DNA from: an uncultured Oscillospiraceae bacterium
GTDB lineage: Bacteria > Bacillota > Clostridia > Oscillospirales > Oscillospiraceae
Assembly (NCBI GenBank): GCA_900769835.1
Contig: CAAGIE010000101.1
Coordinates: 1-13,206 of the forward strand
Direction of reading: 5' to 3'
Length of the DNA stretch: 13,206 nucleotides
The notes under the pieces were generated by a model, which was not told the DNA's origin, did not search any database, and saw only the letters and a list, made by a program, of their open reading frames with translations. Position numbers and translations under genes: made by a program. Below are positions 1 to 5,141 of this stretch, one piece after another (within the stretch, counting starts at the first letter, position 1; every line of letters starts with the position of its first letter).

Positions 1-83
1 CTATTATACCGGAGAAAAAGGGCCTTGTCTTCCCGCCAAATTCCCATTTTCGTGAGGGTAAAAACAGCGCAAACCCGTTGCGC

Positions 84-106
84 CCCAATGATTTTGGGAC
101 TTTTTT
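84..106 (+). terminator. Possible rightward terminator of a gene left of the window
   Basis: A 5-bp stem CCCAA/TTGGG (84-88 with 94-98) with a 5-nt loop is followed by AC and six T (101-106). Just upstream, GCGCAA (67-72) can pair with TTGCGC (78-83), giving a second small hairpin. The stem is short and no gene is visible to its left, so this is only a candidate. Confidence 0.3.
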
Positions 107-167
107 GCGAAAAATACCATTTCAGAAACTTCCCACAGTAGACAGTCGGCAGAATGGACAGTTGACA

Positions 168-244
168 GCGGCGAGTCGCCGCGGACAATTCGTGCAAGGT
201 ACAGTGGTTGTCTCTACTCCTTTTTGGTACCGCTCGGTATCGTT
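168..244 (+). repeat. Interspersed palindromic repeat, family A, copy 1
   Basis: This 77-nt segment aligns without gaps to 4547-4623, with about 63 of 77 bases matching by eye. The last 30 bases (215-244) are identical between the copies. The segment opens with a hairpin GCGGCGA-G-TCGCCGC (168-182). In the other copy the two stem positions that change do so on both arms, so pairing is kept. Near its end GGTACCG-CT-CGGTATC is nearly palindromic. No protein is supported here. The element looks like a REP- or MITE-like intergenic repeat; I do not recognise a named family. Confidence 0.8.
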
Positions 245-247
245 CCG

Positions 248-266
248 TTTTCCGTTGTCATTGCGA
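248..266 (+). repeat. 19-bp repeat (TTTTCCGTTGTCATTGCGA)
   Basis: These 19 bases recur exactly at 4951-4969. In both places they follow a GGTATC-ending hairpin, so the unit appears to be a common 3' extension of the family A repeat. Its last bases (TCATTGCGA) also begin the family B palindromes at 419 and 4659, which suggests that the repeats are modular. Confidence 0.7.
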
Positions 267-282
267 ATGGCGCAGAAAATCG

Positions 283-386
283 CCCCCTCTTTGAGGGGGC
301 TGCCGAAGGCTGGGGGAGTGACCTATCGCAAGAACTACACTCCCTCCGACCTCGCTACGCTCGGCCACCTCCCTCAAGGAGGGAGG
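283..386. repeat. Cluster of nested hairpins (palindromic intergenic element)
   Basis: Three pairing units are visible. CCCCCTC (283-289) pairs with GAGGGGG (293-299). GGGGGAGTG (312-320) pairs with CACTCCCTC (338-346) apart from one G-T wobble. CCTCCCTC (368-375) pairs with GAGGGAGG (379-386). The left and right ends are also rough inverted copies of each other across the whole element, as in a MITE or a bulk palindrome. Open frames across it give low-complexity Pro/Arg-rich peptides without ribosome-binding sites, so I call no gene. Confidence 0.6.
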
Positions 387-418
387 CAGTAGGGTGCGAA
401 GCGTATCGTACTACCGTG

Positions 419-452
419 TCATTGCGAGGCTTGCTTGCAAGCCGTGGCAATC
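419..452 (+). repeat. Interspersed palindromic repeat, family B, copy 1
   Basis: TCATTGCGA is followed by a 7-bp hairpin GGCTTGC-TT-GCAAGCC (428-443) and then GTGGCAATC. The outer ATTGC (421-425) can pair with GCAAT (447-451). The copy at 4659-4693 keeps the flanks and the 7-bp stem but has a different stem sequence, GGGCAAC/GTTGCCC. Stem conservation with sequence change implies selection on structure or a palindrome-generating mechanism. Confidence 0.75.
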
Positions 453-498
453 TCCCGAAGCATTCTATCTTTGTAGGGGGCGTCGAGGTACACCTGGT

Positions 499-538
499 AA
501 TAAAAAACCTCCGGTGGAGGGAGTCTCCACCGGGGGTT
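499..538 (-). terminator. Rho-independent terminator of the 546-1658 lipoprotein gene
   Basis: On the minus strand, immediately after the stop codon, a 14-bp stem (506-519 with 525-538, one G-T wobble at 510/534) with a 5-nt loop is followed by TTTTTTATTA. This is a strong intrinsic terminator for the leftward lipoprotein transcript. Confidence 0.9.
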
Positions 539-545
539 GTACATA

Positions 546-1658
546 TTAGGATAAAAGTTTTCTTTGCTCTTTCCGCAGTTCTTTTGCCCGTTCGCTGGAC
601 ACAGTGATAGAAGTATATTCAAAGGTTTCTACGCTATTTTTGTAAGTATGTTTTATCAAACACTGATTGTTGTCATAGACATTTTCAAATGTATAGTGTT
701 CGGTTTGATTGCCATTTTCGTCGTAGTGGGTTTCAGAAATTTGATTTCCATTCTCGTCGTAAGCAAAAACGTCATGGACATAAAAACCGCTTTGGTTTAA
801 GATCCAGCAAAGCTCATTGCCGTTCTCATCGTAGGTGTGCTCTTCTTGCGATAACGGATTACCGTCTGCATCAAATTTAGTTTCGCAAAGCATCTTACCG
901 CTTTTGTTATATACACTCTCAATCCACAATATCCAGGTTCCGTCTTCCATACAAGCGAACGTTTTTTTAGTCTGATTACCGTTTGCGTCATAGACGTACT
1001 CGTACATATCTACCAGGACGTTATTTTCATCATAGCTGCACATGGAAATCTGATTGTTTGCATCATAGGTGTACTCATTTCGTGCAAGATAATTGCCGTT
1101 TGCGTCATAGTAGGTCTCAGAAATTCTGTTGCTGTTGTCGTCGTAGACGTTGACGATTTCTGTGCGTTGTATTTGATCGCCTTTTTCGTTGTATTTGGTC
1201 CGTAAAGTCTGATTGCCGTGTTCGTCATAGGTATATTCAAATCGAATCAGCTGAATCCGTTGGTATTCGCTCCAGGATGTTAGTTTTCCATCCTCATCGT
1301 AGCATGATTGGTACCTTATTTTTTCTTCGCTGTTGTATTGCGTTACGGATTCCAAACTGCCGTTTTCATAATAAACGTACTCATATCGAGCTTCTCTACT
1401 ACCATCTGCATTAAAAATAGTTTTGCAAATTACGTTACCGTTCTGGTCGTAAGTATATTCCCCCCAACTTTCCAGGTTGCCGTCTATATAATAGTTGGCT
1501 TTAGAAACTAACCAAACGGTTTCGGTCTGTGCTGTAGGGGTAGAGGTGTCCTCGGGCTTACCAGCTGTATCAACGGCTTTGTCGCTTTTTTTGCTGCAGG
1601 CAGTAAATGTGAGCAACAGTATAGCCACCAGGAAAAGAACAAAAATGCGTTTTTTCAT
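546..1658 (-). CDS. Lipoprotein with tandem YD-type repeats, function unknown
   Basis: This 370-residue protein starts with a classical lipoprotein signal peptide: KKR, a hydrophobic stretch, and lipobox FTAC with Cys21 as the predicted lipidated residue. A short Ser/Thr/Pro-rich linker follows. From about residue 55 to 355 it is made almost entirely of imperfect units of roughly 20 residues centred on YDxNGN, often in the form EYTYDENGNQ. Such units resemble YD/RHS repeats, which form beta-rich shells or filaments, but there is no RHS core, toxin tip or cell-wall anchor. It is probably displayed on the outer face of the membrane. A minus-strand GAAAGGTGG lies about 8-10 nt before the ATG. 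It is transcribed alone, from its own promoter to its own terminator. Adhesion or carbohydrate binding is possible, but nothing in the sequence decides it. Confidence 0.9.
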   Translation of the reverse strand: MKKRIFVLFLVAILLLTFTACSKKSDKAVDTAGKPEDTSTPTAQTETVWLVSKANYYIDGNLESWGEYTYDQNGNVICKTIFNADGSREARYEYVYYENGSLESVTQYNSEEKIRYQSCYDEDGKLTSWSEYQRIQLIRFEYTYDEHGNQTLRTKYNEKGDQIQRTEIVNVYDDNSNRISETYYDANGNYLARNEYTYDANNQISMCSYDENNVLVDMYEYVYDANGNQTKKTFACMEDGTWILWIESVYNKSGKMLCETKFDADGNPLSQEEHTYDENGNELCWILNQSGFYVHDVFAYDENGNQISETHYDENGNQTEHYTFENVYDNNQCLIKHTYKNSVETFEYTSITVSSERAKELRKEQRKLLS

Positions 1659-1693
1659 TAGAAAACATCCACCTTTCTCTTTGTTATAACATC

Positions 1694-1723
1694 AATATAC
1701 TACACAGCAGAAACATCTGTCAA
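1694..1723 (-). promoter_or_regulatory. Sigma-A promoter for the 546-1658 lipoprotein gene
   Basis: Read on the minus strand, TTGACA (1718-1723) is followed by an 18-bp spacer and TATATT (1694-1699), about 36 bp upstream of the start codon. The -35 box and the next four bases (TTGACAGATG) are identical to the promoter of the other lipoprotein gene at 9094-9123. Confidence 0.8.
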
Positions 1724-1777
1724 GCGACCGCAAACAACGATGGACGATAGGGTGCCGTGGTATTCGTCACGCCTTTG

Positions 1778-1804
1778 GGCGCCGTTCGGTAACGTTTTAT
1801 TTTC
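1778..1804 (+). repeat. Degenerate copy of the family A repeat core
   Basis: About 20 of 27 bases match 229-255 (the GGTACCG...CGGTATCGTT core and its extension). It lies between the lipoprotein promoter and yabP. The match is short and could be partly chance; it would be the most decayed copy in the window. Confidence 0.35.
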
Positions 1805-1910
1805 GCGAGGGTGGTTTCTCTTGTCCTACGGGCTATCCCCCGAACGGAGAACTTATCGTGTTCTATTTTCCTTTTCTCTTTCGTACTTTGAAAAAAGGAG
1901 GTGGCGCACA

Positions 1911-2183
1911 ATGCCCCAAACGGAAATGCAATTACCACACAAGTTGACGCTGAACCAGCGTAAACAGCTCCTGATCTCCGGTGTCACCGGGGTGGTGGGG
2001 TTTGATGCGGAGACCGTCCTGCTCCATACCACTCTGGGGGATCTCACCGTCCGCGGGCAGGACTTGAGCCTTGAGAATTTGTCCATCGAGGGAGGAGAGG
2101 TGGCGGTGAACGGCACCGTCCACGGGCTTTTCTACTCCCAGACCGGCAACAAAAGCGGTTTCTGGCGCCGCCTGATGGGATGA
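1911..2183 (+). CDS. yabP: Spore protein YabP
   Basis: This 90-residue protein matches the YabP family in length and pattern: LTLNQRKQLLISGVTGVVGF near residues 12-31, then TLGDLTVRGQDLSLENLSIE near 41-60, then a GTVHGLFY segment. YabP is a mother-cell sporulation protein needed for proper cortex and coat assembly in B. subtilis, where it acts with YabQ. I chose the ATG at 1911 because a strong AAAGGAGGTG lies 6-9 nt before it; the longer open frame starting at 1740 has no comparable site and gives unrelated residues. The stop overlaps the yabQ start (ATGA), so the two are translationally coupled. I found no convincing sigma-E promoter upstream, although sporulation-specific expression is expected. 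Confidence 0.92.
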   Translation: MPQTEMQLPHKLTLNQRKQLLISGVTGVVGFDAETVLLHTTLGDLTVRGQDLSLENLSIEGGEVAVNGTVHGLFYSQTGNKSGFWRRLMG

Positions 2184-2782
2184 CCTCCCCCGCAGTGGCG
2201 GCAAACCGCCTTTTGACCTGCCTGCTTTTAGGGTGTGTGCTGGGGATGTTCCACGATTTTCTCTACCCGCTGCGAAAAAAATTCCCCGTTTTCGGGGATC
2301 TGCTTTTCCTGCCGGGGGTGGTGTATCTTTGGATCTACGCGGGTTTTCGGGTCTGCCGCGGGGATCTGCGGCTGGGCTATCTTGCGGGACTTCTGGCAGG
2401 AGCGCTTTTCTGGCATCGCCTGTTTTTCCGCATTTTGATGCCGATTTATCGCGGCATTTGGTGGCCCGCCGGGTTCATTTTGAAAAAATCCGGGAAAATC
2501 ATAAAATTTTTCTTTGCAACGGTGAAAAAATGGGTTAGAATAGAATGGACAAAGCATCGGCAACATCCACGACAACGGGAGGGTTTTCGCCATGGCCGCA
2601 AACAAACAAAAGCCAAAGGTAAAAATCAAATACCGCCATTCCTCCACTCTGCTCAAGTGCGTGATCCTGACAGCGATTATTTTGTCTACGGTGGCGCTTT
2701 TGGTGATGCAGAACGCCACCACCCAGCAGAAAATGAAGGAGGAAAACCTGCGCCACGAGGCAGCAGAACTGGAGCACCATAA
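2180..2782 (+). CDS. yabQ: Spore membrane protein YabQ, with an anomalous 3' tail
   Basis: The start overlaps the yabP stop by 4 bases. The first ~118 residues are typical of YabQ: a first hydrophobic segment (residues 10-26) with GMFHDFLYPLRKK, a second (about 40-56) and a third (about 66-90). YabQ is a mother-cell membrane protein needed for spore cortex formation. The open frame continues to residue 200, but everything after about residue 125 is hydrophilic, Arg/His/Pro-rich and unlike the family. Residues 138-200 are read out of frame from the start of divIC. Both other frames meet a stop right after an A6 run at 2525-2530 (TAG at 2536 and at 2541). A single-base indel or slippage there would therefore end YabQ at about 120 residues. 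The family assignment is firm; the C-terminus is not. Confidence 0.8.
   Translation: MTSPAVAANRLLTCLLLGCVLGMFHDFLYPLRKKFPVFGDLLFLPGVVYLWIYAGFRVCRGDLRLGYLAGLLAGALFWHRLFFRILMPIYRGIWWPAGFILKKSGKIIKFFFATVKKWVRIEWTKHRQHPRQREGFRHGRKQTKAKGKNQIPPFLHSAQVRDPDSDYFVYGGAFGDAERHHPAENEGGKPAPRGSRTGAP
2514..2541 (+). promoter_or_regulatory. Candidate sigma-A promoter for divIC inside the yabQ 3' end
   Basis: TTGCAA (2514-2519), a 16-bp spacer and TAGAAT (2536-2541) lie 50 bp before the divIC start codon. A vegetative promoter here would make sense because the division gene must be expressed in growing cells whereas yabPQ is sporulation-specific. The spacer is one base short and the -35 box matches only 4 of 6. 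Confidence 0.5.
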
Positions 2783-2906
2783 GCGGGAGCTGGAAGCGCG
2801 CATCCGTTCTCACGGCACCGTGGAGGATATCAAGCAATATGCAGAGTTGGTTCTGGGCTTTGTTGACCCGGACACCGTTTATTTTGAAGTGGAAACCACA
2901 GACTGA
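2592..2906 (+). CDS. divIC: Cell division protein DivIC/FtsB family
   Basis: This 104-residue single-pass protein has a basic cytoplasmic N-terminus (residues 1-16), one membrane segment (about 19-39) and an extracellular coiled coil (about 43-72, rich in Glu, Lys and Leu). It ends with the family's small C-terminal module, GTVEDIKQYAELVLGFVDPDTVYFE-like (key residues Ala84, Leu88, Gly89, Asp92, Val97). DivIC works with FtsL and DivIB in the divisome to activate septal peptidoglycan synthesis. GGGAGGG lies 8 nt before the ATG. Its position between yabQ and yabR matches the B. subtilis gene order, which supports the divIC name over a generic FtsB label. Confidence 0.9.
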   Translation: MAANKQKPKVKIKYRHSSTLLKCVILTAIILSTVALLVMQNATTQQKMKEENLRHEAAELEHHKRELEARIRSHGTVEDIKQYAELVLGFVDPDTVYFEVETTD

Positions 2907-2929
2907 TTATTGGAGGCACCAAGCAATTT

Positions 2930-3358
2930 ATGGAATTGACCGTAGGAGAAATCGTAGAAGGTAAGGTAAAGACCATCACCAATTTCGGCGCATTTATCAC
3001 CCTGCCCGGCGGGAAGACCGGTATGGTACATATCTCGGATATTGCCAATACCTACGTCAGCAACATCCGCGACCACCTGACCGAGGGTCAGGATGTGAAG
3101 GTTTTGGTCACCGGCATCGAGGGCAATAAGATCAATTTGTCTATCAAGCGCCTGGCAGCCCCGGAGGCGGCGCAAAACACTGCCCCCCGTCGTAACACTG
3201 CCCCCCGTTCCCCGCGGCCTGTGACCCCGCCTCCTGCGCCCAAGACCGCAGAGCAGAGTTTTGAAGAGAAATTAAAGCAGTTTATGACCGAGTCCGACAG
3301 TAAAATTTCTTCCATCCGGCAGTATTCCGACCATCGGACCCGCAGCCGCAGGAGATAA
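2930..3358 (+). CDS. yabR: S1 RNA-binding domain protein, YabR-like
   Basis: The 142-residue product has one S1 OB-fold domain at residues 4-75, with the hallmark pattern GxVxxxxxFGAFI, GxxGMVHISDI and GNKINLSIK. A Pro/Ala/Arg-rich linker (about 78-107) and a polar tail with a final Arg cluster (136-142) follow. Homologues next to divIC in spore formers resemble general stress protein 13 and YabR; they bind RNA or ribosomes, but the exact role is unsettled. GGAGG at 2912-2916 is 13 nt from the ATG, somewhat far. The SDR gene begins 2 bases after the stop, so the two share a transcript. Confidence 0.88.
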   Translation: MELTVGEIVEGKVKTITNFGAFITLPGGKTGMVHISDIANTYVSNIRDHLTEGQDVKVLVTGIEGNKINLSIKRLAAPEAAQNTAPRRNTAPRSPRPVTPPPAPKTAEQSFEEKLKQFMTESDSKISSIRQYSDHRTRSRRR

Positions 3359-3360
3359 TT

Positions 3361-4059
3361 ATGGCAAATGTAGTCGTTACCGGAGGATCCCGTGGCATCG
3401 GCAGAGCCACCGTGGAGGCCTTCGCCGCAAAGGGGGATCGCGTGTGGTTCCTCTATGAAAAAGAACACACCGCCGCCCGTGACGTGGCAGAGAAAACCGG
3501 CGCCACTGCCATCTGCTGCGACGTGGCAGATAAAAAAGCCGTGCAGGCGGCCTTTTCCCAGATCGGGGATGTGGACATTCTGGTTTGCAACGCCGGCATC
3601 GCAAAGGCAGGTCTTTTGCAGGATCTCCCCGAGGAGGACTGGGATCGTCTGTTTGATGTGAATGTGAAGGGAATGTACCTGACCGTTCAGGCGGCGCTTC
3701 CCGGCTTTTTCCGGAAAAATGCCGGCAGTATCATCACCGTCAGTTCCATGTGGGGGCAGGTGGGCGGCTCTTTTGAGGTTGCCTATTCCGCCACCAAAGG
3801 CGCGGTGATCGCCCTGACCAAAGCCCTTGCAAAGGAACTTGGCCCCAGCGGCATAAGGGTGAATTGTATTGCACCCGGCGTCATTGAAACGGATATGTGC
3901 AAGGACGTGGCGCCTGAAATTCTGGCGCAAATGGCAGAAGAAACACCCCTGGCCCGCAACGGAACCGCCACCGACGTGGCAAAGGCCATCGTGGCGCTGG
4001 CGGATATGGAATTTGTTACCGGACAGGTCCTCCCTGTAAACGGTGGCTATGTAATTTAG
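3361..4059 (+). CDS. SDR-family oxidoreductase, FabG-like
   Basis: This classical short-chain dehydrogenase/reductase has 232 residues. The cofactor motif TGGSRGIG is at 7-14, with NAG at 77-79, Asn101, Ser129, Tyr142 and Lys146; the YSATK sequence and the 13-residue Ser-Tyr distance are as in FabG. A PG pair at 172-173 precedes the substrate loop and the protein ends VNGGYVI. It could be a 3-oxoacyl-ACP reductase, but no other fatty-acid gene is nearby and it is slightly shorter than the usual 245 residues, so the substrate is open. AGGAGA overlaps the end of yabR and gives the ATG a good site. rpiB follows by 12 bases. Confidence 0.9.
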   Translation: MANVVVTGGSRGIGRATVEAFAAKGDRVWFLYEKEHTAARDVAEKTGATAICCDVADKKAVQAAFSQIGDVDILVCNAGIAKAGLLQDLPEEDWDRLFDVNVKGMYLTVQAALPGFFRKNAGSIITVSSMWGQVGGSFEVAYSATKGAVIALTKALAKELGPSGIRVNCIAPGVIETDMCKDVAPEILAQMAEETPLARNGTATDVAKAIVALADMEFVTGQVLPVNGGYVI

Positions 4060-4071
4060 GAGGAAGTACTT

Positions 4072-4515
4072 ATGAAAATTGCAATTGCTTGTGATCACGG
4101 CGCGCTGGATCTGAAGAATGCCGCCATCCGTCACCTCACCGAAAAGGGTCACACCGTGGTGAATTTCGGCACCGACACCCTGGATAGTTGCGATTATCCC
4201 GATTTTGTGGCGCCTGCCGCAAAGGCAGTGGCCGCCGGAGAGTGTGACCGGGGCATCGTGCTTTGCACCACCGGTATCGGCGTGTCCATCGCCGCCAACA
4301 AAGTAAAGGGCATCCGTTGCGCCCTGCTCAGCGACCTGATGAGCGCCCGTATGACCCGTGAGCATAACGACACCAACATGATGGCCATTGGCGCCGCCGT
4401 GGTGGGTCAGGCGCTGGCGCTGGAGATCATGGATACCTGGTTGGGTACGGAGTTCTCCAACGGTCCCCGTCATCAGCGTCGGATCGATAAGATCACCGCT
4501 CTGGAAAACGAATAA
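4072..4515 (+). CDS. rpiB: Ribose-5-phosphate isomerase B (RpiB/LacAB family)
   Basis: The 147-residue length is standard for RpiB, which interconverts ribose 5-phosphate and ribulose 5-phosphate in the non-oxidative pentose phosphate pathway. Visible landmarks are MKIAIACDHGA at the start (Asp8, His9), Tyr42, the catalytic Cys65 in GIVLCTTGIGVSIAANK (65-77), His98 and Asn99 in REHNDTN, and the C-terminal HQRRIDKI. TAGGAGG overlaps the stop of the upstream SDR gene and is well placed. A strong terminator follows directly, so rpiB is the last gene of the yab cluster. LacA/LacB homologues look similar, but the single catalytic Cys motif and the lack of other lac genes favour RpiB. Confidence 0.93.
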   Translation: MKIAIACDHGALDLKNAAIRHLTEKGHTVVNFGTDTLDSCDYPDFVAPAAKAVAAGECDRGIVLCTTGIGVSIAANKVKGIRCALLSDLMSARMTREHNDTNMMAIGAAVVGQALALEIMDTWLGTEFSNGPRHQRRIDKITALENE

Positions 4516-4546
4516 AAAAGAGAGGCTCTTATGAGCCTCTCTTTTT
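4515..4546 (+). terminator. Rho-independent terminator after rpiB
   Basis: A 14-bp stem (4515-4528 with 4533-4546), loop TTAT, has an A-rich left arm and a T5 end. It begins within the rpiB stop codon. The A/T arms would also give a T tract on the minus strand, so it could work in both directions. Confidence 0.93.
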
Positions 4547-4623
4547 GCGGCAAGTTGCCGCTGACAATGCGTGCGCGGTGCGAATGTTATCGTTACTCCT
4601 TTTTGGTACCGCTCGGTATCGTT
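4547..4623 (+). repeat. Interspersed palindromic repeat, family A, copy 2
   Basis: Gap-free match to 168-244 with the final 30 bases (4594-4623) identical. The leading hairpin is GCGGCAA-G-TTGCCGC here against GCGGCGA-G-TCGCCGC in copy 1. The G-to-A change on one arm is matched by C-to-T on the other. It starts at the first base after the rpiB terminator T tract. Confidence 0.8.
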
Positions 4624-4658
4624 ACAGTGATGTAATAGACAATGAACAATTTTAGTTG

Positions 4659-4693
4659 TCATTGCGAGGGCAACGGAGTTGCCCGTGGCAATC
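4659..4693 (+). repeat. Interspersed palindromic repeat, family B, copy 2
   Basis: TCATTGCGA, then a 7-bp hairpin GGGCAAC-GGA-GTTGCCC (4668-4684), then GTGGCAATC. The flanks are the same as at 419-452 but the stem sequence differs at several positions, with pairing kept. ATTGC (4661-4665) and GCAAT (4688-4692) can pair around the hairpin. Confidence 0.75.
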
Positions 4694-4726
4694 CCCATCG
4701 ACGATGGTTTTGTCCCTGCCGGGGGC

Positions 4727-4756
4727 GGTACTTTCTTGTTCCGCCAAGAAAGTACC
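4727..4756. repeat. Perfect 12-bp inverted repeat
   Basis: GGTACTTTCTTG (4727-4738) and CAAGAAAGTACC (4745-4756) are perfect inverted copies around a 6-nt loop. There is no T tract, so it is not a standard terminator. It is surrounded by other intergenic repeats and is probably part of the same repeat-rich tract. Confidence 0.75.
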
Positions 4757-4772
4757 CAAAGAGGCGGCATAA

Positions 4773-4817
4773 GAGAGGGGCTCGAGTGATTGCTCCCGCA
4801 ATCAATTCGCCCCTCTC
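4773..4817. repeat. Imperfect inverted repeat
   Basis: GAGAGGGGC (4773-4781) pairs with GCCCCTCTC (4809-4817), and TGATTG (4787-4792) pairs with CAATCA (4799-4804) around a CTCCCG loop. Unpaired bases lie between the two stem parts. It follows directly on the 4727-4756 palindrome. Confidence 0.6.
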
Positions 4818-4873
4818 CTATGAACCTCTCCTACGCTCTTTCGTGAGTGCAGGTATGCATTTTTACGTTGTTC

Positions 4874-4969
4874 GCAATACGTGCAACGTGTGCAGATCGT
4901 ACTTCCCAATCATTCGGAAACAGTGGTGCCGTATGGTGCGTACGGTATCATTTTCCGTTGTCATTGCGA
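4874..4969 (+). repeat. Divergent family A repeat, copy 3, with the 19-bp tail
   Basis: The last 19 bases (4951-4969) are identical to 248-266 and are preceded by CGGTATC as in copy 1. Further upstream the similarity is weaker (CGTGC, then GTGTGCAGATCGTAC against GGTGCGAATGTTATCGTTAC of copy 2). An internal hairpin CCGTA/TACGG replaces the GGTACCG one. No gene is supported between 4547 and 5141: a long open frame there is just translated repeat. Confidence 0.5.
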
Positions 4970-5066
4970 GCCGCGAATTGTGTCCGCGAAACATTCCAAA
5001 CACAATATACAGAGGTGTGCCAAAAATCGGGGTGAATTTTCTAATAAAAACGGGAGATGCGTCCCA

Positions 5067-5095
5067 TTGTGGAAGCGGCGAACCTATGTTATAAT
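5067..5095 (+). promoter_or_regulatory. Sigma-A promoter of the dnaD-dnaC operon
   Basis: TTGTGG (5067-5072), a 17-bp spacer and a perfect TATAAT (5090-5095) lie 46 bp before the dnaD-like start. A second TATAAT at 5102-5107 has no recognisable -35 box at the right distance. Confidence 0.7.
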
Positions 5096-5141
5096 ATGTG
5101 CTATAATTCAACATACTATGGCTATTTTCCAGGAGAGACCC

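Noticed and set aside
283..386. CRISPR array
   Set aside because: The hairpin units here are not equal-length direct repeats with unique spacers, and no cas gene is in the window.
224..607. 127-codon plus-strand open frame at the left edge
   Set aside because: It crosses two repeat families and the lipoprotein terminator, and ends antisense inside the lipoprotein gene. No start signal.
797..1240. Minus-strand open frames overlapping the YD-repeat lipoprotein in another frame
   Set aside because: They arise because the repeated codons of the lipoprotein stay open in a second frame. They do not have their own start signals.
1830..1910. Sigma-E promoter for yabP
   Set aside because: Expected on biological grounds, but no pair of boxes close to the sigma-E consensus is visible, so I list none.
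3088..4770. 560-codon open frame on the minus strand across yabR, the SDR gene and rpiB
   Set aside because: It is antisense to three genes with clear catalytic motifs, has no ribosome-binding site, and gives a His/Gly-rich sequence with no family resemblance. It reflects GC-rich codon bias in the real genes.
4642..5094. 150-codon plus-strand open frame between rpiB and the dnaD-like gene
   Set aside because: It is a translation of the intergenic repeats (family B, the 4727-4756 palindrome, family A copy 3). It has no Shine-Dalgarno site, and its Cys/Arg/Pro-rich composition is typical of spurious repeat-derived proteins.
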